In this document: positions 26,759 through 35,352 of the stretch, piece after piece
Layout: each line of letters starts with the position of its first letter
Numbering within the stretch: the stretch's first letter is position 1
Assembly (NCBI GenBank): GCA_946480175.1
Contig: CAMLIK010000002.1
Coordinates: 1 to 64,000 of the forward strand
Source of the DNA: an uncultured Gilliamella sp.
GTDB taxonomy: Bacteria; Pseudomonadota; Gammaproteobacteria; Enterobacterales; Orbaceae
DNA length: 64,000 bases
Direction: 5' to 3'
Program-made: the position numbers and the translations under genes
The notes under the pieces: generated by a model
Told to the model about the DNA's origin: nothing
The model's database searches: none
Seen by the model: only the letters and a program-made list of their open reading frames with translations

Positions 26759-27685
26759 TTATTTCATTTGAAACAATGACATATTTTGCATACTCATAAA
26801 AGTATATTGTGCAGCCTGCAAATTAGCCTGTAACATTACATAATTTGAAATAGCCTCGTACCAATCAACATCTTCGATTTGCCCAATTTGCGTTTCATAT
26901 TCGATGTCCAGTGTTTTACCGTGTGCAATTAGTCGTTCAACCTCATTTAATACATTGCCTCCAGTCGCTCTAACCGTCGATATGTTATCAAACGAATTAT
27001 CAACACCTTGACTAGCTTTAGATAAACCATCTCTAAATTGTTCAGTCGTAATAGGACTACTAGGAGCTAGTACTTCAATTGCATAATCAATACTAGCAAA
27101 TACATCCGTTTCTGCATTTGTATTATAACCCGACAAAAAAACCTTATCACCAGTAAAACTTAATGCCACTTCACGTGTTTCATCAATAAAAACATTTATT
27201 GTTGTCGAACCGCCAACATAATTAACCTTACCGGTCGGATCAACAACAAACGGAGGCGTATCATTTTTATTACCAGCAAAAAGGTAATTACCATCAGTAT
27301 CTTGCGCATTAGCTAAAGAGACTAACTGATCTTTTAATCCTTGCAAGGTATTGGCTAAATCTCGTCTATCTCCATCGCTTAACGTCTCATTACCCGCATA
27401 AACTAATGTCTCTTTAATCGACTGCATAACCGTATTTGCTTCTTTAAGAACAGTATCTTGGCGACCTAATGATATATCAACACTTTCACGTGCAGCCTGG
27501 AACTGATTATTTCTTGATTGAGTTTGTTTTAATATTAATGCTTGTGCTGTACCCATAGGATCATCAGAAGGCGATAGTATTCTCTTACCGGTAGCCAACT
27601 GTAATCCTGATTTTTGCCATTTAGTATTGGTGTTTAAAATACTATTTAAATTTTTTTGATACATTGAATTAGTACTAAGACGCAT
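26759..27685 (-). CDS. flgL: FlgL, hook-filament junction protein
   Basis: FlgL is the second junction protein and is flagellin-like at both ends. The 308 residues start MRLSTNSMYQKNLNSI and carry LQLATGKRILSPSDDPMGTA, the flagellin-type N-terminal block. The C-terminus is helical (EAISNYVMLQANLQAAQYTF). It lies 15 bases behind flgK and is read from the same sigma-28 promoter. Confidence 0.95.
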   Translation of the reverse strand: MRLSTNSMYQKNLNSILNTNTKWQKSGLQLATGKRILSPSDDPMGTAQALILKQTQSRNNQFQAARESVDISLGRQDTVLKEANTVMQSIKETLVYAGNETLSDGDRRDLANTLQGLKDQLVSLANAQDTDGNYLFAGNKNDTPPFVVDPTGKVNYVGGSTTINVFIDETREVALSFTGDKVFLSGYNTNAETDVFASIDYAIEVLAPSSPITTEQFRDGLSKASQGVDNSFDNISTVRATGGNVLNEVERLIAHGKTLDIEYETQIGQIEDVDWYEAISNYVMLQANLQAAQYTFMSMQNMSLFQMK

Positions 27686-27700
27686 ATTAAAATCCTTTTA

Positions 27701-29344
27701 TCATTTGGCTAAACCTAAAATGGTATCGAATATTGTCGTTGCAACATCGATGATCTTTGCATTAGCTTGATAATACTGCATATAAACTTGCATAGAAATA
27801 TATTCTTCTTCAATATTAACACCCGATATCGATTGATTTTGATCATTGATTTCTTGAGTAATATTTTGACTAGACTGTGCTGAAATTTTCGCTGTTTGTG
27901 TTTCACCGCCGACATAACTAACTAATGCAGTATAGGCACTACTTAACGTTTTTGTACCATTAACCAATTTTTCATTTTGAATATCAAGCAATTTTGCGAC
28001 ATTGCGATTATCACCGTTACCATTTTCAGCATCATCGATACCTGTTGCTAATTTATTAACATCTTTAACTAATAATTGTAAAGATGAAGCAACATCAGCA
28101 ACAGGCTTAAGTAAAATACTGTCACCAGCGGCGGGGGAACCGTTTATTTCAATAGATAACCCATCAAAAACTAGACTACCACCTATAACCTGTGGGGTAA
28201 TTTCTTGATTATCAGACAATCTTGTTACCACCCAATCGCTACCATTAAACTCAATTTTATAATCAGACGCTTTCATGTCTGTCACAGATTGATAATTAAT
28301 TGTAGCCGTTGCATCACCTCGATTTTTGGCATTAGCTATACTACTAGGATGATTGTAATCAAATAATGGTCCACCTACATCGCCGTTAATATCAATTCCT
28401 GACATATGGACTTCATTAAAGCGCTCTGCTAAATTTAGAGCAAGTAAACCTAATTGATTGCGCGCCTCAAGAAGAGGTCCTTCACGAAAAGTTAATAATC
28501 CATTTAAACGACCTGATGCAATATTCTGGCTTGTCAATTCCTGAGTTGCGCCAGATGGATGTGTGTAAATAATGGTATTTAAAAATTGATCTTCTGTAGA
28601 TGGTTGTACAGATAGTTGATTAGTAGACGTCCCTTGCACTAATGTCAAACCATTAGGGAGCGAAATATTATATTGTCCATTTTGCTCAGTAACAGTTATT
28701 CCAATGATTTCACTTAATTCATTAACTAATTGATCTCGCTCGTCAAGTAGTGCATTAGGTTCTTGACCACCACTTACAGCCTGTAATCTTGAAATTTTTT
28801 GATTAAGTTCAGCAATTTGTTTTGTATAAGAGTTGACCATACTAACATTGTCAACAATTTCAGTATTGATATTAGCCATCTGATTTTTCAGATTTAATTC
28901 CGTTTTATTGAATCGACTAACTAAAGCACTAAGATCATTAACAACATTTTGTTTTATCGCTGCATCACCAGCATTCGAACTAAGCTTATTTAAGCTGGCA
29001 AACAGATTACTTAATTGTGAGGAAATACTACTCTCGTCTTCTGCTAATAAATTATCGACTTTCGACAGTTCATTATAATAAGTCTTTATCGATCCATTTT
29101 GTGATTGTGCTTGGCGTAGTTGACCAACCACAAAATTATTATAAACTCGATTAACAGATGAAACTAATACACCGTTACCAACAAAACCAAAGTTATATTT
29201 AGTGCCATTTGCTTGACTCAAAATTTGCTGCTGACGATTATAACCAGCCGTATGTGCATTCGTTATATTATTGCTTATTACATTAAGCATATTTTGTGCT
29301 GCATTTAATCCACTAATACCCGTATTCATCAATGAATTTGACAT
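27701..29344 (-). CDS. flgK: FlgK, hook-filament junction protein
   Basis: FlgK is the first junction protein on the hook tip. The 547 residues equal the enteric size. The N-terminus reads LMNTGISGLNAAQNMLNVIS and NNITNAHTAGYNRQQ; the C-terminus ISGVNIEEEYISMQVYMQYY carries the expected axial helix. FlgN is its chaperone. A strong sigma-28 promoter lies 64 bases upstream, so it belongs to the late class. Confidence 0.96.
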   Translation of the reverse strand: MSNSLMNTGISGLNAAQNMLNVISNNITNAHTAGYNRQQQILSQANGTKYNFGFVGNGVLVSSVNRVYNNFVVGQLRQAQSQNGSIKTYYNELSKVDNLLAEDESSISSQLSNLFASLNKLSSNAGDAAIKQNVVNDLSALVSRFNKTELNLKNQMANINTEIVDNVSMVNSYTKQIAELNQKISRLQAVSGGQEPNALLDERDQLVNELSEIIGITVTEQNGQYNISLPNGLTLVQGTSTNQLSVQPSTEDQFLNTIIYTHPSGATQELTSQNIASGRLNGLLTFREGPLLEARNQLGLLALNLAERFNEVHMSGIDINGDVGGPLFDYNHPSSIANAKNRGDATATINYQSVTDMKASDYKIEFNGSDWVVTRLSDNQEITPQVIGGSLVFDGLSIEINGSPAAGDSILLKPVADVASSLQLLVKDVNKLATGIDDAENGNGDNRNVAKLLDIQNEKLVNGTKTLSSAYTALVSYVGGETQTAKISAQSSQNITQEINDQNQSISGVNIEEEYISMQVYMQYYQANAKIIDVATTIFDTILGLAK

Positions 29345-29407
29345 AAAAGCTCCTAATCCTAAATATAATTTCAGTCAATAATAATAAAATAAAAAAGTTA
29401 TTCTTAT

Positions 29408-29434
29408 GTATCGACCAAAAAGTATGAAACTTTA
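29408..29434 (-). promoter_or_regulatory. Sigma-28 (FliA) promoter of flgK-flgL
   Basis: On the reverse strand TAAAGTTT (29434-29427) is a perfect -35, the spacer is 11 bases, and GTCGATAC (29415-29408) matches 6 of 8 bases of the -10 GCCGATAA. Confidence 0.85.
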
Positions 29435-29500
29435 GTTTTTCTCAATAATAATTAAATTTTGTTAGTTTTAATTATTCCAATCAATTTATCTGTGCTGAAA

Positions 29501-30667
29501 TTATTCTGACCCAGTAGATTGTTGTATTGTTTCTATTGTCTCTATTGTTTCTACCGGCTGTACTGCTGGCTGTTCAGGGCCCACAGGTTCTACTGGTTTT
29601 ACTTCTTCTACTGATTTTACTTCTTCTGCTGGTTTTACTTCTTCTGCTGGTTTTACTTCATCTACTGATTTTACTTCTTCTACTGGTTTTACTTCTTCTA
29701 CTGGTTTTACTTCTTCTACTGGTTTCACTTCTTCTACTGGTTTTATCGGCCCTACTGGTTCTGATTCTGCTGGTTCTAACTCAATTGATTGTAATTGTTT
29801 TAAAAATTCAGTTCCCGTCATCATATTTTCATTTTCAATATATTGTTGGGCTACTTTATTTAAGATTAAAATACTAATACGTCGATTGGCATCTTCAGAG
29901 TAATTAGGATTATTTAAACCAACAGTATCAGCTAATCCAATAATTCGAATGATTTTGCTTGAATCTAATCCACCGGCAATAAGCTCTCGTCTTGACGAAT
30001 TTGCTCGATCAGCAGACAATTCCCAATTACTATAACCGCGATCACCTGTTATATACTGACGCTCATCGGTATGGCCAGATAACGTCATTTTATTGGGTAA
30101 TGAATTGATAATTGGTGCTAACGCATATAAGATTTCTTGCATATTTGGATGAACTTTAGCGCTCCCTACATCAAACATTGGTTTATCATCAGTTGCTAAA
30201 ATTTGAATTCTTAAACCCATCTCGGTAAGTTCAATAATAAGATTAGCCGCAAATTTCTTGAGTCTCGGATCAATCTCAAACATCTCTTTAATTTTACGTG
30301 CAGTCTCATTAAGTTGTGCTTTTTCAATTTCGTTAGGATCAGATTTTATCTGTATTTCATTTATTATCGTGTCTTTTTCTTCACCCTCGCTTTTACTAAC
30401 ATCATCACCACCACCAGGTATAGCGCTGTTACTATCACTCAAATTATTGCCACCATTTAAACCCAATATCAAAGGTGTTCTAAAATATTCAGCAATGCTC
30501 TTTAATTCTTGTGGTGTTGATTTAGCAATCAACCACATAACTAGAAAAAGTGCCATCATTGCGGTCATGAAATCAGCATAAGCAATCTTCCATGAACCGC
30601 CATGATGACCACCTCCATGCCCTGATTTTTTTTTGGAAACAATTATCCTTACTGACTTATCATTCAT
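29501..30667 (-). CDS. motB: MotB, stator protein with an extended repeat tail
   Basis: MotB anchors the proton-driven stator to peptidoglycan. The N-terminus SWKIAYADFMTAMMALFLVM contains the proton-accepting D32. The OmpA-like domain (about 155-275) shows LSGHTDERQY and ELSADRANSSRRELIAGGL. The 388 residues exceed E. coli MotB (308), mostly because of an acidic/proline C-terminal tail (about 310-388) with eight six-residue repeats of the type KPVEEV. The tail would lie in the periplasm beyond the peptidoglycan-binding domain. motA ends 6 bases upstream, so both form one unit. Confidence 0.95.
   Translation of the reverse strand: MNDKSVRIIVSKKKSGHGGGHHGGSWKIAYADFMTAMMALFLVMWLIAKSTPQELKSIAEYFRTPLILGLNGGNNLSDSNSAIPGGGDDVSKSEGEEKDTIINEIQIKSDPNEIEKAQLNETARKIKEMFEIDPRLKKFAANLIIELTEMGLRIQILATDDKPMFDVGSAKVHPNMQEILYALAPIINSLPNKMTLSGHTDERQYITGDRGYSNWELSADRANSSRRELIAGGLDSSKIIRIIGLADTVGLNNPNYSEDANRRISILILNKVAQQYIENENMMTGTEFLKQLQSIELEPAESEPVGPIKPVEEVKPVEEVKPVEEVKPVEEVKSVDEVKPAEEVKPAEEVKSVEEVKPVEPVGPEQPAVQPVETIETIETIQQSTGSE
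29601..29744 (-). repeat. Eight 18-bp tandem repeats in motB
   Basis: Eight units of the type ACTTCTTCTACTGGTTTT (plus-strand reading) stand head to tail, with single-base differences between units. A partial unit flanks them on the left. On the coding strand each encodes KPVEEV or a close variant. Length is a multiple of 3, so unit gain or loss keeps the frame. Confidence 0.95.
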
Positions 30668-30673
30668 TTTTTA

Positions 30674-31561
30674 TTATTCATTATTTTGTTTTGCATTAGC
30701 ATTTTTATCTTTCACTTCTTGAATATATTTTTCTAATTCAAAGAAAGAAGGACGTTCATGTGAAAAAATCGTTTTTCGGCCAAATTCAATACAAATTTGT
30801 GGTGCATAACCATGCATACTTGCCACTAAAATGACCTTAGTACATTCTAGAATTTTTACTCTATCCGCATTTTTTTGTCTCAACAAAGCAGCCAGTGGCG
30901 AAACGAAACCATAAGCCAGCAAAATTCCTAAAAATGTCCCAACCATAGCATGAGCAATAAGCTCACCCAATTCACTTGCTGGCCTATCTGCTTGCGCTAA
31001 CGTATTAATCACGCCCATAACCGCCGCTACGATCCCAAAAGCAGGTAGCCCATCACCAACATTTGAAACCGCATCAGCTGGCTTTTCCAGTTCATGAGTA
31101 CAAGTTTCGATTTCTTCATCCATTAATGCCTCAATTTCGTACACTTCCATATTGCCACTAATGATCAAGCGTAAATAGTCAGTAATAAAATCACAGATTT
31201 GAGGATTGGCTAAAATGAGGGGGTATCGTTTGAATAATTCACTTTCTTTAGGATTATCAATATCTTCTTCGATAGATAATCCACCATTTTGGCGCACTTT
31301 AGTTAAAAGAGTAAACATTAAATTAATTAATGTTAGATAAAGGGTTTTGTTATATTTTGAGGTTTTAAATAAACCACCTAATGATTTAAGTGTTGATTTT
31401 ATTGCTTTTTTTTCATTACTTACAATGAAAGCACCAATAGCTGTGCCACCAATGATAAGAAACTCTAACGGCTGAAAAAGTACTGCTAGAAATCCTCCAC
31501 TTAATACATAGCCCAATAAGGCAGAAGCGATAACCACAATATATCCTATAATTATTAACAT
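30674..31561 (-). CDS. motA: MotA, stator proton channel subunit
   Basis: The 295 residues equal E. coli MotA. Four membrane segments are visible: two near the N-terminus and two around 170-230. The proton-path prolines occur in VGDGLPAFGIVAAVMGVI and in the following segment. The charged cytoplasmic loop between segments 2 and 3 contacts FliG. AAAGGA precedes the ATG. motA lies 56 bases behind flhC; no sigma-28 site is visible in that gap, so read-through from flhDC is likely. Confidence 0.96.
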   Translation of the reverse strand: MLIIIGYIVVIASALLGYVLSGGFLAVLFQPLEFLIIGGTAIGAFIVSNEKKAIKSTLKSLGGLFKTSKYNKTLYLTLINLMFTLLTKVRQNGGLSIEEDIDNPKESELFKRYPLILANPQICDFITDYLRLIISGNMEVYEIEALMDEEIETCTHELEKPADAVSNVGDGLPAFGIVAAVMGVINTLAQADRPASELGELIAHAMVGTFLGILLAYGFVSPLAALLRQKNADRVKILECTKVILVASMHGYAPQICIEFGRKTIFSHERPSFFELEKYIQEVKDKNANAKQNNE

Positions 31562-31617
31562 TGGCTTTCCTTTGTCTCCCTAAATATAATTAAAATTGTT
31601 CTTTTTTGTTACTATCA

Positions 31618-32223
31618 CTAAACCTTTAACTGATTTGCCGTAACTAAATTAAATGCACTAGGTATTGATAAAACTTGTAAGCATTTTGCTTGGCTATCTT
31701 TATGCGTTTTATTATTTTTTTCTGCTCTTGAAGGCGGTTGGCATAAGCTGCAAACAAAGCTATTGTATGGTTGATAAGCATGGGTAATAAATCGACCTTT
31801 ACATACCTTACAGCACGATTGTTGCATAACCTTGCTTTCAACAAATTTGACTAAAATCCACGCGCGAGTCAACCCTAATACTGGTTCTTCATCTTTAGAT
31901 AAAGAACATTGCTCTAAATAAAGTTGGTAAGCTTTTACAATGGCTTGAACACCAGATTTAGTACCATGTTTAACTAAATAATAGTAGGCATTATAAAATA
32001 TACTTGAATGGATATTGGGTTCCCAAGTCATAAACCACGTGGTTGAAAACGGCAGTAGACCTTTTGGGGGGGGACATCCTTGTATCTCTTTATATAATTT
32101 GATTAACTTGCCCCGGCTTAGGTTGGTTTCACTTTCCAACATTTGAATTCTAGCACCGAGTTCAATTAATCGAATGGCTAACTGAACTTCTTTATACGTT
32201 TGAATGATGCTTTCGCTACTCAT
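31618..32223 (-). CDS. flhC: FlhC, flagellar master regulator subunit
   Basis: FlhC with FlhD (FlhD4C2) activates the hook-basal-body promoters. The product has 201 residues. [20 protein letters not shown] and [19 protein letters not shown] match the family. The zinc cysteines are present as CCKVCKG and [11 protein letters not shown] chose the ATG at 32223, which gives MSSESI like the enteric MSEKSI; an in-frame GTG at 32232 sits too close to the AGG ribosome site. It lies 12 bases behind flhD. Confidence 0.96.
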   Translation of the reverse strand: MSSESIIQTYKEVQLAIRLIELGARIQMLESETNLSRGKLIKLYKEIQGCPPPKGLLPFSTTWFMTWEPNIHSSIFYNAYYYLVKHGTKSGVQAIVKAYQLYLEQCSLSKDEEPVLGLTRAWILVKFVESKVMQQSCCKVCKGRFITHAYQPYNSFVCSLCQPPSRAEKNNKTHKDSQAKCLQVLSIPSAFNLVTANQLKV

Positions 32224-32235
32224 TTTTATCACTAC

Positions 32236-32577
32236 CTACTTATTGATTGAATCTAAAAGTAAACTTGATAAAAGGATCCCTGTATGCATCTGTTTTATAT
32301 CACTTACGCGAGACTCTTCAGTCAATTTTTCCATCATTGCCGAATTTTTAAAACGAAACTGAAACGTTAGTTGATTTGTTTCAGACAAAACTAACATTTG
32401 AGAAGCACTTAAATTACTCAAGATATCAGCTGTTTTTTCATCAATTCCCAATCGATACATTGCCATCACTTTATCTTTCTCAATCATTCGCTGGCTTAAT
32501 AAAAGCGCTGAAAGATTTAAATGATGGATACACTTCAACATATCATCATCTTGTATATTTCCCAATTTAACCACCAC
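32236..32577 (-). CDS. flhD: FlhD, flagellar master regulator subunit
   Basis: The product has 113 residues. LNLSALLLSQRMIEKDKVMA and MYRLGI plus LVLSETNQLTFQFRF match FlhD closely, and HTGILLSSLLLDSINK is the conserved C-terminus. The gene sits inside the flagellar locus, behind fliA and 179 bases from it, and not at a remote site. Its own promoter is expected in that AT-rich gap (32578-32756), but I could not define it, and no CRP site of the enteric type is visible there. Confidence 0.95.
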   Translation of the reverse strand: MVVKLGNIQDDDMLKCIHHLNLSALLLSQRMIEKDKVMAMYRLGIDEKTADILSNLSASQMLVLSETNQLTFQFRFKNSAMMEKLTEESRVSDIKQMHTGILLSSLLLDSINK

Positions 32578-32756
32578 TATCCATAATTTGCTTGCGATTG
32601 ATAAATAAACGCAAATTTAATAAAAACCAGATTATGCTTACTTTTTTAATTAAAGTTACATTTTTAAAAGCTAAAGGTCAACTAAAAAATAATTTCTATT
32701 TATTTTCAATTTATTTATATATAATTTACTGCTTTTGTTACTGCTTTTATTCTAAG

Positions 32757-33473
32757 TTATAGATCAATTTTACTTTGAATTCGTTTAATTGCTTGGCTAT
32801 GTAATTGACTAATTCGAGACTCACTGATGCCCATCACTTTTCCAATCTCTTTTAGATTTAACTCTTCTTGATAATAGAGGGTTAAAACCATTTTTTCTTT
32901 TTCTGGTAATTTACTAATTTGTTGAACAATAATATCGCGAGTTTCATCGTTAATAAGCGATGAAAATGGGTTATTGTCCGTATCAGAGTCGATCAACGCG
33001 TCCACATTGTCGCCTAATTTGGTTTGTATCTCATCGAAAGAGCAGATTTGACCGTAATTAGAATCTAGCAACACTTTACGATACTCATCAAGTGATAAGT
33101 GCAAATGCGCAGCAATCTGATGATCATTAGGGGGAACGCCAAGATTTTGTTCTAATTCGTTAATAGCATTTGTCACATCTTTGATCTTTTTACGTGTTTG
33201 TCTTGGTAACCAATCTCGGCTACGCAGCTCATCTAACATTGCACCTTTTATGCGAGGAATGGCAAAGGTAGTGAACGTATAACCTTGTGAAGCATCATAA
33301 CGTTTTATGGTGTCTAACAAACCAATGTAACCAACTTGTAACAAGTCATCTAATTGAACGGTAGTTGGTAAACGAACCGCCAATTTAAGCGCTTCATTAC
33401 GAACTAAATAGATATACTGTTGCCAATCAATTCGACTTACTACACCTTGAGCGTTATACAGGCTATCACTCAT
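32757..33473 (-). CDS. fliA: FliA, sigma-28 factor
   Basis: FliA directs RNA polymerase to late flagellar promoters and is held by FlgM until hook completion. The 238 residues are the family size. Sigma region 2 is visible in LLQVGYIGLLDTIKRYD and FTTFAIPRIKGAMLDELRS; region 4 in LPEKEKMVLTLYYQEELNLK and ISESRISQLHSQAIKRI. It follows fliC on the same strand after a hairpin. No fliZ lies behind it, which differs from enterics. Confidence 0.97.
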   Translation of the reverse strand: MSDSLYNAQGVVSRIDWQQYIYLVRNEALKLAVRLPTTVQLDDLLQVGYIGLLDTIKRYDASQGYTFTTFAIPRIKGAMLDELRSRDWLPRQTRKKIKDVTNAINELEQNLGVPPNDHQIAAHLHLSLDEYRKVLLDSNYGQICSFDEIQTKLGDNVDALIDSDTDNNPFSSLINDETRDIIVQQISKLPEKEKMVLTLYYQEELNLKEIGKVMGISESRISQLHSQAIKRIQSKIDL

Positions 33474-33572
33474 TTCTGACCCGATGTTGAAAAAATGCTA
33501 GCGCATATTATTGCAATAATTACCTAAATTAATGGCAAGAATAAGGAACTAAAAAATAGGTAATTAATATAA

Positions 33573-33609
33573 TTAGCAATAACGGCATTAAAAACGCCAT
33601 TATTGCTAA
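33573..33609 (-). terminator. Hairpin behind fliC, probable terminator
   Basis: TTAGCAATAA (33573-33582) pairs with TTATTGCTAA (33600-33609), and GGC (33584-33586) with GCC (33596-33598) above a single mismatch. It lies 41 bases after the fliC stop. The T-run on the reverse strand is poor, so it may partly allow read-through to fliA. Confidence 0.6.
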
Positions 33610-33649
33610 AGAACAAAATTAGAGTGACCGAATAATCTAATTTATATAC

Positions 33650-34507
33650 TTATTGTAATAAAGATAAAACAGATTGTGGTACTTGGTTAGCCTGTGCTAA
33701 TACTGAATTACCTGCTTGTTGCAAGATTTGGCCACGAGTCATATTAGATACTTCTTCGGCATAATCCGCGTCTTCAATACGACTACGAGCTGCACTTAAG
33801 TTATTTGAAGTGTTGTTAATATTATTAACAGTTGACTCAAAACGATTTTGTATCGCACCAAGGCTACTACGAAGACTATCAACCTTACCTAGCGCTTTGT
33901 CTAATTTATCTAGTAGACCCGAATCCGTATTAGCACTAGTATCAATACCTTTAATAGCATCACCAAAGCCGTTTAAACCTAGCTTCATATCACTATCGTC
34001 CGCACTAGCATCTAAAGTTATTCCCCTTAACTTAATCGAGATCATTTGATCGTCATTTGCACCAACTTGGATGTTAACATCCCTATCTCTTTCAAATACC
34101 TGAACGCCATTAAACTTGGTCTGATCTACTATACGCTGAACCTCTTCTACACGTGCATCTACTTCATTTTTGATTGAAGTACGATCACTAATTGAGTTTG
34201 TATCGTTCAGTGCTTGAACAGTTAGTTCACGAATACGTTGGATGTTAGTATTGATTTCGCTTAACGCACCTTCTGCTGTTTGAGCAATTGAAATTCCGTC
34301 ATTAGCATTACGTGCAGCTTGGTTTAAACCACGAATTTGTGATGAAAAACGATTTGCAATTGCTTGACCAGCGGCATCATCTTTTGCGCTGTTAATACGC
34401 AAACCTGATGATAAACGCTCAATTGCTGTACCAAGAACACCTTGTGATTTATTAAGATTGTTTCGTGTCACTAAAGACATAGTATTAGTATTAATAACTT
34501 GTGCCAT
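33650..34507 (-). CDS. fliC: FliC, flagellin (short form)
   Basis: Flagellin forms the filament. The 285 residues contain the conserved N-terminal block AQVINTNTMSLVTRNNLNKS, SGLRINSAKDDAAGQAIANR and the C-terminal SRIEDADYAEEVSNMTRGQI to VLSLLQ. The centre is only about 70-80 residues, so the variable outer domain is nearly absent (E. coli FliC has 498). GAAGGAG is a strong ribosome site. The gene has a near-perfect sigma-28 promoter and a highly structured leader. FliS is its chaperone. Confidence 0.97.
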   Translation of the reverse strand: MAQVINTNTMSLVTRNNLNKSQGVLGTAIERLSSGLRINSAKDDAAGQAIANRFSSQIRGLNQAARNANDGISIAQTAEGALSEINTNIQRIRELTVQALNDTNSISDRTSIKNEVDARVEEVQRIVDQTKFNGVQVFERDRDVNIQVGANDDQMISIKLRGITLDASADDSDMKLGLNGFGDAIKGIDTSANTDSGLLDKLDKALGKVDSLRSSLGAIQNRFESTVNNINNTSNNLSAARSRIEDADYAEEVSNMTRGQILQQAGNSVLAQANQVPQSVLSLLQ

Positions 34508-34531
34508 TTTTATCTCCTTCTTTATATTATT

Positions 34532-34575
34532 AGCAACATCAGCCTGATATTGAAGATATATTCAATATTGTTGCT
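34532..34575 (-). other. Structured 5' leader of fliC mRNA
   Basis: AGCAACA (34532-34538) pairs with TGTTGCT (34569-34575). Inside, ATATTGAA (34547-34554) pairs with TTCAATAT (34561-34568) around a 6-base loop. The structure starts within a few bases of the expected start site of the sigma-28 promoter and ends about 25 bases before the fliC start. It may stabilise the message or regulate its translation. Confidence 0.65.
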
Positions 34576-34585
34576 GATGGTCTAA

Positions 34586-34612
34586 TTATCGGAAGTAAAA
34601 ACCGAAACTTTA
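34586..34612 (-). promoter_or_regulatory. Sigma-28 (FliA) promoter of fliC
   Basis: On the reverse strand TAAAGTTT (34612-34605) is a perfect -35, the spacer is 11 bases, and TCCGATAA (34593-34586) matches 7 of 8 bases of the -10. It is the strongest sigma-28 site of the window, as expected for flagellin. Confidence 0.93.
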
Positions 34613-35288
34613 ATTTTTTTTGAATTTTTATTTTATGTCGTTAAATTAAACCAAGTAGCTAAACTGTTTGATCAAAATGATTAAAGGCCATAATCCATAT
34701 TTATAGTTATTGATATATCGCTGAATCGAGCGGTTGGTAGCCTTATTTTAAATGGCGACAAGGGAGCTTGATTTTGCTCCTATTTAATTAAGAGATATTT
34801 CCTCATAAATCAATATTAGTGATATTGTTGATTATAAACTAGGCAAAAGGCAGCTATTATTATTAAAATAAGTAAGGCCTTGTGGTGGATTTGCATAAAA
34901 CAAGTCAATAATGGCTGATGCTTGTAAAGATGATAGCCTTTATGGTTGAACGCATAAAAACAGATTATATAAGCAAAATAATAATGATTAACCGGCTCAA
35001 GAATTTTATTAATTTTGTTAACGATCACTTTGATTGTGCTAATAAAAGCGCTTTATTTTCAATAATCCCTCATCTATTTAATATGAATGATTCTGTAGCT
35101 TGGTTATATCGTTACTGCCATTATCATAGCTCAAACGATTAATACGACGATTTATTGACTACATCATTTATCACAGGATAATTAACCTACTTTTTAAACT
35201 AACTTACTTTTTAATAGATAAAATAGATGACGAAATTCTCATTGCCAAACCCCAATTATTTATAAACAGAGATTAAATTAAAAATACT
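34613..35288. other. Gene-less stretch between the fliC and fliD promoters
   Basis: About 680 bases without a supportable gene. It has a small GGAGC/GCTCC hairpin (34764-34768 with 34778-34782, approximate) followed by TATTTAATT. Short open frames occur on both strands but lack ribosome sites and recognisable products. I see no tRNA or other RNA gene. Confidence 0.5.
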
Positions 35289-35315
35289 TAAACTTTTTAT
35301 TAAATTGGTCGATAA
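35289..35315 (+). promoter_or_regulatory. Sigma-28 (FliA) promoter of fliD-fliS-fliT
   Basis: TAAACTTT (35289-35296) matches 7 of 8 bases of the -35, the spacer is 11 bases, and GTCGATAA (35308-35315) matches 7 of 8 bases of the -10. It fixes the fliD start downstream, at 35353. Confidence 0.88.
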
Positions 35316-35352
35316 TACGATAGATGGATTAATTTATATTAGGATAACTATC

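Noticed and set aside
29588..29760. CRISPR-like array in motB
   Set aside because: The units are 18 bp with no spacers, and they encode an in-frame peptide repeat.
29527..29877. Open frame of leucine/valine repeats opposite motB
   Set aside because: It is the mirror image of the Glu/Lys/Pro repeats in motB and has no homology or ribosome site.
34816..35028. Small reverse-strand frame ending in a hydrophobic peptide (MQIHHKALLILIIIAAFCLV), considered as a type I toxin
   Set aside because: No ribosome site, no antisense promoter that I can see, and no recognisable family. The match is only in hydrophobicity.
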